NCBI GenBank assembly: GCA_016744375.1
Contig: JADGEM010000033.1
Coordinates: 1-48,857, forward strand
Source of the DNA: Gammaproteobacteria bacterium
Lineage (GTDB): Bacteria; Pseudomonadota; Gammaproteobacteria; GRL18
Length of the DNA: 48,857 nt
Direction: 5' to 3'
The notes under the pieces were generated by a model that did not search any database, was not told the origin of the DNA, and saw nothing but the letters and a program-made list of their open reading frames with translations. Made by a program: the position numbers and the translations under genes. Positions within the stretch are counted from its first letter, which is position 1, and the number at the start of each line of letters is the position of its first letter. This document shows positions 15,593 to 23,383 of this stretch, in pieces.

Positions 15593-17694
15593 AAACCATA
15601 AAAATTGCTCTGGTTGGCCAGCCTAATGTCGGCAAAAGCCATCTGATCAATGCCTTTGGACATACCCGTTTAAAAGTGGGTAACTTTTCTGGCGTGACTG
15701 TTGAGAAAAAAACCATCAGGTTTACTCGTGATAAGTACAATTTTGAAGTCACAGACTTACCTGGTTCATACTCTCTGACTGATTATACAATTGAAGAGCG
15801 TGTGACAAAGAATTTTCTGGATGATGGTGACTATGATCTGATCCTCAATGTTGTAGACTCAACAAATATTGAGCGTAACTTGTATTTGACCATGGAATTG
15901 TTGGCTTTAGACAAGAAGGTCGTGGTTGCATTGAATATGCAGGATGAGGCATTCAACGAAGGAGTAATTATTGATGATAAGCAGTTAAGCAAATTATTGG
16001 GTATTCGTTGTGTCCCCACTTCTGCGCTTAAAAAAACCGGTATTGATGGGTTGATGGATGCGATAACTCAAACTTTTGATACAGCTAAAAAAACTTGTCA
16101 TCTGCAATACAGTGATCCTTATGAAGAAGAAATTGTAAAGATAACCTCTTTTTTCACAGAGAAAAACTATCAAACCGACATTGATTTAAAAACTCTTGCA
16201 ATAAAACTGTTAAGAGAAGACACTCAAATCTATAAAAAATTTCGAGATGAAGCCATCTGGACTGAGCTTCAGCCTCTGCTTAATGAATCGTATGAGCATT
16301 TATACATACATTATAAAACCAAAGATCTGGATGGCATTTATCATGATGAAAAAAATGCACTGGCAAAAGGTGCAGTAAAAGAATCGGTTAAATTTGATCA
16401 TGCAAAAGAGACCGGGCTGACTGATAAAATTGATATGGTATTAACAAATCAGTATGCCGGCTTACCTATATTTTTGTTTCTGATGTGGGGCTTATTTCAA
16501 ATCACCTTTGAATGGGGCAGTATTCCCATGGACTGGATTGATGCTTTTTTCGGTGCAATGATTGATGGCACTAAGTCATTTTTAGGTGATACAGAATTAG
16601 CCTCAGTTATTGCTGATGGTGCAATCGCCGGAGTTGGTGCTGTTATTTTGTTTTTGCCTAATATTATTATTCTGTTCACCGGAATTGCTCTACTTGAAGC
16701 AACGGGCTATATGTCAAGAGCTGCATTTTTGCTTGATGGCTTTTTTCATCGCTTTGGCTTACATGGTAAATCATTTGTACCGCTGGTCAGTGGTTTTGGT
16801 TGCTCAGTTCCAGCTTATATGGCTGCCCGTGTGTTAAAAAATGATCGGGACAGATTGCTTACCCTGTATATTACTGGGTTTATGAGTTGCGGTGCCAAGT
16901 TACCAGTTTATGTGTTGATTATTGGTGCATTTGCTGCTCCAGAGCATGCTGGTAATATACTGTTTGGTGTTTACATCTTTGGTGCATTTTTAGGCTTGGT
17001 GGCTGCAAAAGCGCTTAAAATGACTGCATTTAGAGGAGATGATGAACCCTTTGTTATGGAAATGCCAAAATATCGTTTGCCAACATTTGGTATGGTATAC
17101 CATGCAGTGTCGCAAAAAGCCTTAATGTATCTGAAAAAAGCGGGTACTTTTATTCTGGCAGCCTCTGTGCTGATCTGGTTTGCCAGTAACTATCCAAAAT
17201 ATCCTGAAATGGTAGCAGAATTTGAAACTAAAATTGAACAGGTTTCTGGCGATGAAGAGAAGGTAAGAGCATTAAATAATGAGCTGAGCTTATATAACCT
17301 TGAGAACAGCTATCTGGGACAGGTTGGTCATGCTTCGCAGCCATTTTTTGAACCCCTTGGATTTGACTGGCGCATGGCAGTTGCTTTAGAGACGGGTCTG
17401 GCGGCTAAGGAAGTTGTGGTTGCAACCATGGGTGTTCTATATGGCCTGGGTGATGAGGAGGATGAAGAAAGTTCAAGTCTGGCTGAAAAGCTCAGAGCAA
17501 ATGTGACACTGCCTTCTGCTATTGCTTTTATTATTTTTGCGATGATTTATTTTCCCTGTCTTGCTGCTTCAATGGTGTTTAGACGAGAAGCAGGTGGCTG
17601 GAAGCACTGGATTTACTTATTTATCTTCACAACTGCAGCTGCATGGGTATTGGCATTTATTGCTTTTACTATTGCTTCAGCTCTTTTTTCATAA
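15589..17694 (+). CDS. feoB: FeoB, ferrous iron permease GTPase, 701 aa
   Basis: The N-terminal G domain has G1 GQPNVGKSH (residues 10-18), G2 Thr in GVTVEKK, G3 DLPGS (56-60) and the FeoB-style G4 NMQD (116-119). About eight to ten membrane helices follow, including the Gate motifs (VSGFGCSVPAYMAARVLKN; GLAAKEVVVATMGVLYG). His follows the G1 GKS, where Thr, Ser or Val is more usual. The protein imports Fe2+; length is slightly short of the Escherichia coli form (773 aa), mainly between domains. FNR and Fur sites lie upstream of feoA. Confidence 0.95.
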   Translation: MKTIKIALVGQPNVGKSHLINAFGHTRLKVGNFSGVTVEKKTIRFTRDKYNFEVTDLPGSYSLTDYTIEERVTKNFLDDGDYDLILNVVDSTNIERNLYLTMELLALDKKVVVALNMQDEAFNEGVIIDDKQLSKLLGIRCVPTSALKKTGIDGLMDAITQTFDTAKKTCHLQYSDPYEEEIVKITSFFTEKNYQTDIDLKTLAIKLLREDTQIYKKFRDEAIWTELQPLLNESYEHLYIHYKTKDLDGIYHDEKNALAKGAVKESVKFDHAKETGLTDKIDMVLTNQYAGLPIFLFLMWGLFQITFEWGSIPMDWIDAFFGAMIDGTKSFLGDTELASVIADGAIAGVGAVILFLPNIIILFTGIALLEATGYMSRAAFLLDGFFHRFGLHGKSFVPLVSGFGCSVPAYMAARVLKNDRDRLLTLYITGFMSCGAKLPVYVLIIGAFAAPEHAGNILFGVYIFGAFLGLVAAKALKMTAFRGDDEPFVMEMPKYRLPTFGMVYHAVSQKALMYLKKAGTFILAASVLIWFASNYPKYPEMVAEFETKIEQVSGDEEKVRALNNELSLYNLENSYLGQVGHASQPFFEPLGFDWRMAVALETGLAAKEVVVATMGVLYGLGDEEDEESSSLAEKLRANVTLPSAIAFIIFAMIYFPCLAASMVFRREAGGWKHWIYLFIFTTAAAWVLAFIAFTIASALFS

Positions 17695-17754
17695 TAATAG
17701 AGCCTCAGCTCATATCTTAAGCTCATAAAAACAAGAGCTCTCAGCAATAAAAAC

Positions 17755-17797
17755 TGCCGCTGTCTTGCGGGCAAGCAAGACAGCGGCAATTTTTTTT
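17755..17797 (+). terminator. strong rho-independent terminator after feoB
   Basis: TGCCGCTGTCTTGC pairs perfectly with GCAAGACAGCGGCA across a six-base loop, followed by eight T residues. It separates feoAB from the permease gene that starts 44 bases on. Confidence 0.92.
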
Positions 17798-17840
17798 GTT
17801 AGATTAAGTTTAGAAGTAAGAAATTAAGAGTTTGGATATA

Positions 17841-19004
17841 ATGTTAAAAGAATTGTTTATAGCATTTCTAACTAATTTTTGGGCTTTGCTCAATTCAATT
17901 GCTGTTTTTATTTTATTAGGTGTATTGATTGCTGGAGTCTTCAAATTGTTGATGCCAGATGCATTTGTAAAAAAGCATTTGGGAGAACATAACTTTATGT
18001 CGAATATCAAGGCGGCATTGCTGGGCATTCCTTTGCCGCTGTGCTCTTGCAGTGTTATTCCATTTGTCAGTGCATTAAGAAAAAGTGGTGCATCAAAAAG
18101 CGCCACTCAGACTTTTTTAATTGCCACACCTATCACGGGTGCTGATTCTATTCTGGCAACCTATGGTGTTTTTGGTTGGGTCTTTACACTTTTTCGGATT
18201 ATATCCTCAGTTGTGATTGCTTTGGTCGCTGGACTGATAACACTTTTTTTTGTAAAAGATGAAGAGAAAACTCAGAATAATGCCCACAACAGTCTGGAGC
18301 AAAAGAGTGAAATAGCTGATACATCCACAGTACATCAATTTAAAGCCTATCCTGTTGGCAAGCCACTGAGTGTTAAGGTGACTAGTGTTAAGGTGACTAC
18401 TGGAGAAGAGCAGCACAGTATCATCAAACAGATTGTATCTTATGCCCTTGATGATATTTTTAAAGATATTGCTCGCTCTTTAATTGTTGGCATTATTATC
18501 GGTGCATTAATCGTTACTCTGATGCCAGAGAATTTGGCTGAATATATTTCGTCGAGCCCTTTTATAAACTATGCACTGGTCGTTGCTATTTCCATGCCTC
18601 TGTATGTCTGTGCTACTGCATCGATACCTTTGGGCTTATCACTGCTGACTGCGGGATTCTCGCCAGGAGCCGCCTTTATCTTTTTAACTGCAGGACCTGC
18701 TACAAATACAATTACAATGAGTGTTGTCTTAAAAACATTAGGAAAAGCGTCATTGGTTATTTACTTGTCATCCGTATTGATCGGCAGCTTAATATTTGGT
18801 TTTATCTTAGATGGTTTTTTCTCAGATAGCCTGAGTCAGATTTCTATCTTGAATGTACATGAAGATGAACCTGGGTTTATTGCTCAAGTGTCATCGGTTA
18901 TTCTTCTCTATTTATCAATTAAGTATAGCTTTAACCAAGATGTAAAAGTGGTGAGTGGTGGTTGTTCCAGTTGCGGCAGCGACAAAGGCAGTTGTTCAAG
19001 TTAA
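17841..19004 (+). CDS. SO_0444/ArsP-type permease, probable Cu/Zn efflux, 387 aa
   Basis: Start taken at ATG 17841 (TTAAGAG about ten bases upstream); a TTG three codons earlier is too close to that site. Two sets of about four to five membrane helices flank a hydrophilic loop. The PF03773 hallmark CSCSVIP has C68 and C70 in a helix, and a C-terminal Cys-rich tail (GGCSSCGSDKGSCSS) closes the protein; both are typical of the SO_0444 Cu/Zn efflux family, with ArsP (organoarsenical export) as a relative. A short direct duplication (SVKVT twice) is present in the central loop. It converges with the ferrosome-like operon. Confidence 0.85.
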   Translation: MLKELFIAFLTNFWALLNSIAVFILLGVLIAGVFKLLMPDAFVKKHLGEHNFMSNIKAALLGIPLPLCSCSVIPFVSALRKSGASKSATQTFLIATPITGADSILATYGVFGWVFTLFRIISSVVIALVAGLITLFFVKDEEKTQNNAHNSLEQKSEIADTSTVHQFKAYPVGKPLSVKVTSVKVTTGEEQHSIIKQIVSYALDDIFKDIARSLIVGIIIGALIVTLMPENLAEYISSSPFINYALVVAISMPLYVCATASIPLGLSLLTAGFSPGAAFIFLTAGPATNTITMSVVLKTLGKASLVIYLSSVLIGSLIFGFILDGFFSDSLSQISILNVHEDEPGFIAQVSSVILLYLSIKYSFNQDVKVVSGGCSSCGSDKGSCSS

Positions 19005-19041
19005 TACTAAACTTACAGCCTTAAGTTAGGTGCTTTAAAGT

Positions 19042-19644
19042 TTAGGATAAAAGCCATTCTCTGGCATTATCATAGTGCTCAGTATACATAATATCTATAG
19101 AAGTGATTTTGTTCAGTACATTAATAGATGCTTTCTCAAATTTTTTATTGCCTACGACAGCAATTTTTTTGAATTGTTTATAGTGCCGTATGGCAAATAA
19201 AAACTCATTCCATATTGCTTTTATTTCAATGCCTTCAATGCCTCTGATATCGGCAAGGATATTGAGGCTAGGTGCATTATTTTGAGGCAGATAGTATTTC
19301 TGAAGTAAACTTTCTATTTTAGTTTCAAAAGTTTTAAGCTCCTTTTGAGTTAATTTCCCTGATAGAGCAATTTCCGTATAGAAACTTTTTAATTGTATAT
19401 TCTGTGTTTCAGACTGTTTGTTTTTTTCTTCTTTTTCATCCGCTTCTATACTCTGGTTATTTAGGAATAGATGCCACAATGAAAAGCCAAGCAGTGCAGC
19501 ACCAGCGCCATATTGAATAGTTTTGATGGTTTGGTTATCCCGATCGTTATGACTGATAAGAGTTGATGCAGACAAAGCACCAAAGCTGGAGGCTATTGCT
19601 AATTTTGCCATTTCTTTTTTTGATTCGAACTTTGTTTTGGTCAT
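19042..19644 (-). CDS. membrane-hairpin protein fused to a SpoIIAA-like domain, 200 aa
   Basis: Start chosen at ATG 19644 because the N-terminus then aligns with the preceding gene product; a TTG at 19665 would overlap that gene by 14 bases. Residues 8-60 (SKKEMAKLAIASSFGALSAS ... IQYGAGAALLGFSLWHLFL) form a two-helix membrane hairpin paralogous to the upstream 83-aa protein. A charged linker leads to residues 90-200, which look like a SpoIIAA-like/STAS domain: LNILADIRGIEGIEIKAIWN, FKKIAVVGNKKFEKA, YTEHYDNAREWL. Last gene of the ferrosome-like operon. I know no described protein with this architecture. Confidence 0.7.
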   Translation of the reverse strand: MTKTKFESKKEMAKLAIASSFGALSASTLISHNDRDNQTIKTIQYGAGAALLGFSLWHLFLNNQSIEADEKEEKNKQSETQNIQLKSFYTEIALSGKLTQKELKTFETKIESLLQKYYLPQNNAPSLNILADIRGIEGIEIKAIWNEFLFAIRHYKQFKKIAVVGNKKFEKASINVLNKITSIDIMYTEHYDNAREWLLS

Positions 19645-19651
19645 GACATTT

Positions 19652-19903
19652 TTAGTTCTTTTCAAGATCGGTCTTTTTTTGTTTAGGTTTGTCTTTTTTC
19701 ATCTCTTTCTGCTTAGGAGGTGCAGAGCAAGGTTGAATTTGATAAAGATAATGGTGCCATAAAGCAAAGCCGCAAAAAGCCATGCCTGCACCAAAATGTA
19801 TTTTTTTATTGATACCTTTCATCTTCAGAGATGTCGCAACGGTAAGACCAAGGGAAGTAACCATCCCAATCTTTGCGATTTCCTGTTTACTATCATGTTG
19901 CAT
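19652..19903 (-). CDS. small membrane-hairpin protein, 83 aa
   Basis: After MQHDSKQEIAKIGMVTSLGL come two membrane segments ending in IHFGAGMAFCGFALWHHYLY, then a Pro/Lys-rich cytosolic tail. The pattern SKxEIAK ... FGAGxAxxGFxLWHxYL is shared with the next gene product, so the two are duplicates. It follows the P-type ATPase gene by about 50 bases. Function unknown; membership of the iron-storage organelle locus is inferred from position. Confidence 0.7.
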   Translation of the reverse strand: MQHDSKQEIAKIGMVTSLGLTVATSLKMKGINKKIHFGAGMAFCGFALWHHYLYQIQPCSAPPKQKEMKKDKPKQKKTDLEKN

Positions 19904-19956
19904 AATTTATTATTTACCCAGGTTAACTTAAGTTGGTTCTTGTAAATTGAAATACA

Positions 19957-22062
19957 TTAATGCCTTAAACTCACACCTTTTATGGAGTTCATTAACAAAA
20001 GAATCGTGGTGCCATTATGAAGCACTGCTGTTGTTATTGGGCTAATCAACCCAAATGTTGCCGCTGTTAATATTCCTGTGTTAACACCCACTGTGGCATT
20101 AAAATTGGCATTGATTAATTTCATCGTTTTATCTGCCAGCTCTCTGGCATCGGCAATTGTTTCTATATCATCTTTCAGTAAGGCAATATCGGCAGTTGCT
20201 TTGGTAATGTCTGCCCCGCGGTGCATACTGAAGCTGACATCTGCAGTGATCAGGGCAGGAGCATCATTGATGCCATCACCTACAAAGGCCACTGTTTTGC
20301 CCTCGTCTTTAAATTGTTGAACAATGTCAGCCTTATCCGTCGGCTTTAGCTCGGCATAAATTTTATCAATGCCCAATTCATCGGCAATCATGGCTGCTTT
20401 TTCTTTAGTATCCCCAGTGAGCATTACCATGTTTTTGACCCCTGATGCTCGTAAGCGAGAAATAGCTTGCGCGGCATTGTCTCTGACTTTATCGGTCAGG
20501 CTGATGGTTCCCAGGAGCTTACCTTTGTAAGCAATGTACAAAAGAGTTTTACCGCTTTTTATTAAGGTATTGATTTGCCGGATATGGCCTTTAAAACTGA
20601 CTTTCTCATCCTCTTCTAAAAAATGACGGCTGCCAATTAACACCGTAACACCGTCAACAACAGTTTTGACACCATGGGCAACAATAAACTGCACTTCTTC
20701 ATGGTGCATGTGGACAAAGCCTCTGGTTTTAGCTGCTTTGACAATGGCTTCAGCAACAGGATGAAAGTAGTGTTCTTCCATACTGGCGGTCAGATTAAGC
20801 AATTCTTCATCTGACCACTTAGGATCAAATGAGATGACATCATCAACTTCCAGTTCACCTTCTGTTAAGGTGCCGGTTTTATCAAAAATAAAAGTATCAA
20901 CCTGGGTGAGGGCTTCAATGCTTTTGGCTCCCTTGATCATAATACCGTTATTTCCGGCATGGCTTAAGGTTGATTTAAAGGCAACGGGTGTAGCCAGTTT
21001 TAATGCGCAAGAATAATCAGCCTGAAGCACAGCAGCAACCCGCTCAAAATCTCTGGTAAATATATAGGAAGAGGCGGCAAGTCCCAGAGTAACTGGCACC
21101 AGTTTGTCTGCCATTTTTGTGGCTTTTAGTTGTACGGCGGACTTCTCATGAAGAGAACTCTCAATATAAGATTGAATACGATGTGTTGAGGTATCTGCAC
21201 CTACTTGCTCAGCCCAGATTTTGATCCGGCCTTCTTCCACAACGGTACCAGCAATGACTCGATCACCCCGTGATTTTTTAACGGGCTCTGCTTCACCAGT
21301 CATTGAAACCTGATTAACTGAGGCATCGCCACTGATAATATGACCATCTATCGAGATTGTATCACCAGCACCGACGACAATGATATCACCCACCTGCAAC
21401 TCATTGGTTGAAACCTGCTGCTCTGATGTCTTTCCCTGTTCATCTGTAATTTCAAGCCAGGCCGTTTTAATATTTGGTTTGGCCAGATGCTTAATGAGCT
21501 CATCACTTTTTTGTACAGTGGTTTCCTCAATGTATTCACCCAGCTCCAGCATGGCATTGGTTGAATTAGCTGCGAGGTAATCCTGACGATAAATAGAAAC
21601 AGCGACTGCTGCTGATTCAAGTACTTTAGACGTCAGGCCGTCAGTAAACAACTCTTTTGTACCATCCCAAAGCATGGGCGTTGCAGCTGCAGTTGTCAGG
21701 CCTGCTTTTATGCGTTGATCATTGATAAACGGCTCAATGGCTAAAGCGCTGCCGGCACGTACCAGTCCCATTAATGAAGGCATTTCATCAGAGGATGAAA
21801 GAGTATCGGCCTGATTTCTTTTCAGGTTTTTTATTTGAAGGTTTCTAAGTGTGTTTTTAATTTTATTACGAATATCGCCTTTAAAAGTGATAATTATTGA
21901 GTAGGTTTTGGGGCTGATTCGAACTGATGAAACGCCCTCAATCTGTTCAAAAGCATACTGCAGCCGGTTCTGATCAATGTCTTGATTTTTAAGCAGCTCG
22001 ACATAGTAGCGTATACGCACAGGGGTTTCGTGAATGATATAGAAACAGTTTGTTTGGGGCAT
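19957..22062 (-). CDS. fezB: P1B-6-type metal ATPase, FezB-like, 701 aa
   Basis: All P-type ATPase core motifs are present: TGE (255-257), DKTGT (394-398), the P1B-specific HP (434-435) and GDGIND (595-600). The metal-site helix reads YSCALKLATP (350-359): where CPC, CPH or SPC is usual there is S-C-A, the signature I know for the P1B-6 group. The N-terminus carries an HMA_2-like domain without CxxC (TPVRIRYYVELL, residues 13-24). P1B-6 ATPases (FezB) are the central pump of ferrosomes, iron-storing membrane vesicles in Desulfovibrio, Shewanella, Rhodopseudomonas and Clostridioides. Fur-controlled operon context agrees. Function by homology only. Confidence 0.85.
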   Translation of the reverse strand: MPQTNCFYIIHETPVRIRYYVELLKNQDIDQNRLQYAFEQIEGVSSVRISPKTYSIIITFKGDIRNKIKNTLRNLQIKNLKRNQADTLSSSDEMPSLMGLVRAGSALAIEPFINDQRIKAGLTTAAATPMLWDGTKELFTDGLTSKVLESAAVAVSIYRQDYLAANSTNAMLELGEYIEETTVQKSDELIKHLAKPNIKTAWLEITDEQGKTSEQQVSTNELQVGDIIVVGAGDTISIDGHIISGDASVNQVSMTGEAEPVKKSRGDRVIAGTVVEEGRIKIWAEQVGADTSTHRIQSYIESSLHEKSAVQLKATKMADKLVPVTLGLAASSYIFTRDFERVAAVLQADYSCALKLATPVAFKSTLSHAGNNGIMIKGAKSIEALTQVDTFIFDKTGTLTEGELEVDDVISFDPKWSDEELLNLTASMEEHYFHPVAEAIVKAAKTRGFVHMHHEEVQFIVAHGVKTVVDGVTVLIGSRHFLEEDEKVSFKGHIRQINTLIKSGKTLLYIAYKGKLLGTISLTDKVRDNAAQAISRLRASGVKNMVMLTGDTKEKAAMIADELGIDKIYAELKPTDKADIVQQFKDEGKTVAFVGDGINDAPALITADVSFSMHRGADITKATADIALLKDDIETIADARELADKTMKLINANFNATVGVNTGILTAATFGLISPITTAVLHNGTTILLLMNSIKGVSLRH

Positions 22063-22113
22063 TTTTTTAATTGCCTGCTTTAGCTATATTTTTACTATGA
22101 TGATGTTTAAAAA

Positions 22114-22650
22114 TTAAACATCCATGTTGTGTGCAGCGGCTTCCGCTTTGGCATCTTCATAACGTTCTTTGACTTCTTCCATACCCGACTGAAACATACT
22201 GGATGTTTTAGCTGCGGTTTTAAACAGGGCATTTTGGACTTTTTCATTGTTCAGCAGGTAGGTTACGGCTGCACCAATGAGAGCGCCTTTAATAAAATCA
22301 CTGGTTGCTGAGCTGGTATCGGGTAGAGCTTGAGCTGCCGGAGCACCATTTGGTAAATTTGTATTTTGTGTTGTTATGTAGGGATTATTCATAGTTTGTT
22401 TTCCAAAAGGTTGCATACCCGCTTGAGGTTCATTTGAAGGTGCTGCATAGTAAGGGTTTGGCTGACGGGGCTGTCTGCTTGCACCAAAGAGCGGGCATGC
22501 GCCAGCAGGTTGTTCATTTGCCGGGTTTCCCGGCATGTCATTATTCATTGATTCAGAGAATTGCATTGTATTATTATCGACTCGAAGAGTTTCGTTTTGA
22601 TTGCTCTGGTTTTGAGTATCCTGGTTTTTAAAAGGGGTATTTTGAGGCAT
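22114..22650 (-). CDS. disordered/YtxH-like membrane protein, 178 aa
   Basis: ATG at 22650 is preferred (GGTGAG just upstream, one base after the previous stop); a GTG at 22662 is the alternative. Residues 1-125 are low-complexity, rich in Asn, Gln, Pro and Met, and probably disordered. Then follows one membrane helix with small residues (SDFIKGALIGAAVTYLLNNE) and a charged helical tail (GMEEVKERYEDAKAEAAAH), the YtxH plan. YtxH-like proteins are frequent neighbours of HMA_2/P1B-6 ATPase genes. It could coat or shape an organelle membrane, by analogy only. Confidence 0.72.
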   Translation of the reverse strand: MPQNTPFKNQDTQNQSNQNETLRVDNNTMQFSESMNNDMPGNPANEQPAGACPLFGASRQPRQPNPYYAAPSNEPQAGMQPFGKQTMNNPYITTQNTNLPNGAPAAQALPDTSSATSDFIKGALIGAAVTYLLNNEKVQNALFKTAAKTSSMFQSGMEEVKERYEDAKAEAAAHNMDV

Positions 22651-22651
22651 C

Positions 22652-23062
22652 TCACTCACCACTTACAATGATGTTTTCATCATCATGCTCTGCTTCATTT
22701 ACATCAGAGGATTCAAGTGACTTCTCTGCATTTTTTGATAAATTCTTAGTTAACATTTGATCGGCGACTTCAACCGCATAAATACCTGCCATACCCAGAC
22801 TTAAGACGGTTAATGCCTGAAATAAACCGCCGCCAGCAGGGCCCAGGTGATTGGCTGTTGAAATGGCTGCACCTGTTGCGATGCCACCCTGTGCGGTCAC
22901 TTTTATTGTATTTTGCACAGCCTCACCAGAGCTCATCTGACCATTTTTAAATTTGTTGTAATTGATAGCGCTGGAAATGATTCCAGAAGCGAATGCACCA
23001 CTGGCAACATGCCCAGTGACTGAGCGAGGATCACCCGTGTTAATGAGATAACTATCTGCCAT
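22652..23062 (-). CDS. MamC/Mms13-like glycine-rich membrane hairpin protein, 136 aa
   Basis: Two small-residue-rich membrane segments flank a short loop: GAFASGIISSAINYNKF, then SSGEAVQNTIKVTAQGGIAT and AGGGLFQALTVLSLGMAGIY, then an acidic tail. Aligned by eye with magnetosome MamC/Mms13, the order K-x(3-5)-EA-x3-T-x-K ... G-x-AT ... GGGL is kept without large gaps. MamC sits in the magnetosome membrane and its loop touches magnetite; here it would be a vesicle-membrane protein in an iron-storage locus. It lies three bases after the 58-aa gene. The similarity needs a profile search. Confidence 0.6.
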   Translation of the reverse strand: MADSYLINTGDPRSVTGHVASGAFASGIISSAINYNKFKNGQMSSGEAVQNTIKVTAQGGIATGAAISTANHLGPAGGGLFQALTVLSLGMAGIYAVEVADQMLTKNLSKNAEKSLESSDVNEAEHDDENIIVSGE

Positions 23063-23065
23063 GTT

Positions 23066-23242
23066 TTATGCCTTTTCTTTTTTTGAGGTGCTTGCTGAGG
23101 AAGCTTTTTCTGCACCTGAATCTGTTTCAGATTCTTGAGCAGCTTCAGTTTCAGATAAAGCGATTTTTTTTTCTTTTGAATATTTCCAGCTGATTACAGC
23201 AACGCTTCCTGCTGCTAATCCGAGTAAATAGGGTATTGCCAT
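23066..23242 (-). CDS. micro membrane protein (DUF5132/YtxH-like), 58 aa
   Basis: ATG at 23242 overlaps the TAA of the preceding gene (TAATG), indicating translational coupling. One membrane helix at the extreme N-terminus (MAIPYLLGLAAGSVAVISWK) is followed by a Glu/Ser/Lys-rich tail ending KKEKA. The plan matches DUF5132-type micro-proteins seen beside HMA_2 P-type ATPases and resembles the 69-aa protein at 14522. Confidence 0.65.
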   Translation of the reverse strand: MAIPYLLGLAAGSVAVISWKYSKEKKIALSETEAAQESETDSGAEKASSASTSKKEKA

Positions 23243-23376
23243 TAGACCTTGTCTCCTGGGTGTGTATTGGTTTGTGTGACTTTTTTAGTACTTCTTTTTT
23301 TAGGTGCAAGTTTTTTTAATATATAAAAAATTCCGACACCGACGATAGCGCCCACTAGAAATGGTTCTCTTTTCAT
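23242..23376 (-). CDS. micro membrane protein, 44 aa
   Basis: Start at MKREPFLVGAIVGVGIFYIL, seven bases after the stop of the ferritin-like gene; a longer in-frame ORF would overlap that gene. One glycine-containing membrane helix precedes a very basic segment (KKLAPKKRSTKK) and a polar tail. Its stop overlaps the next start. Gly-x3-Gly spacing suggests helix packing in the membrane. Confidence 0.6.
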   Translation of the reverse strand: MKREPFLVGAIVGVGIFYILKKLAPKKRSTKKVTQTNTHPGDKV

Positions 23377-23383
23377 GTGATAG

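Noticed and set aside
19007..19045. Hairpin between the permease and the SpoIIAA-fusion gene
   Set aside because: The arms CTAAACTT and AAAGTTTAG are weak, loop over 20 bases and overlap a stop codon; no T-run.
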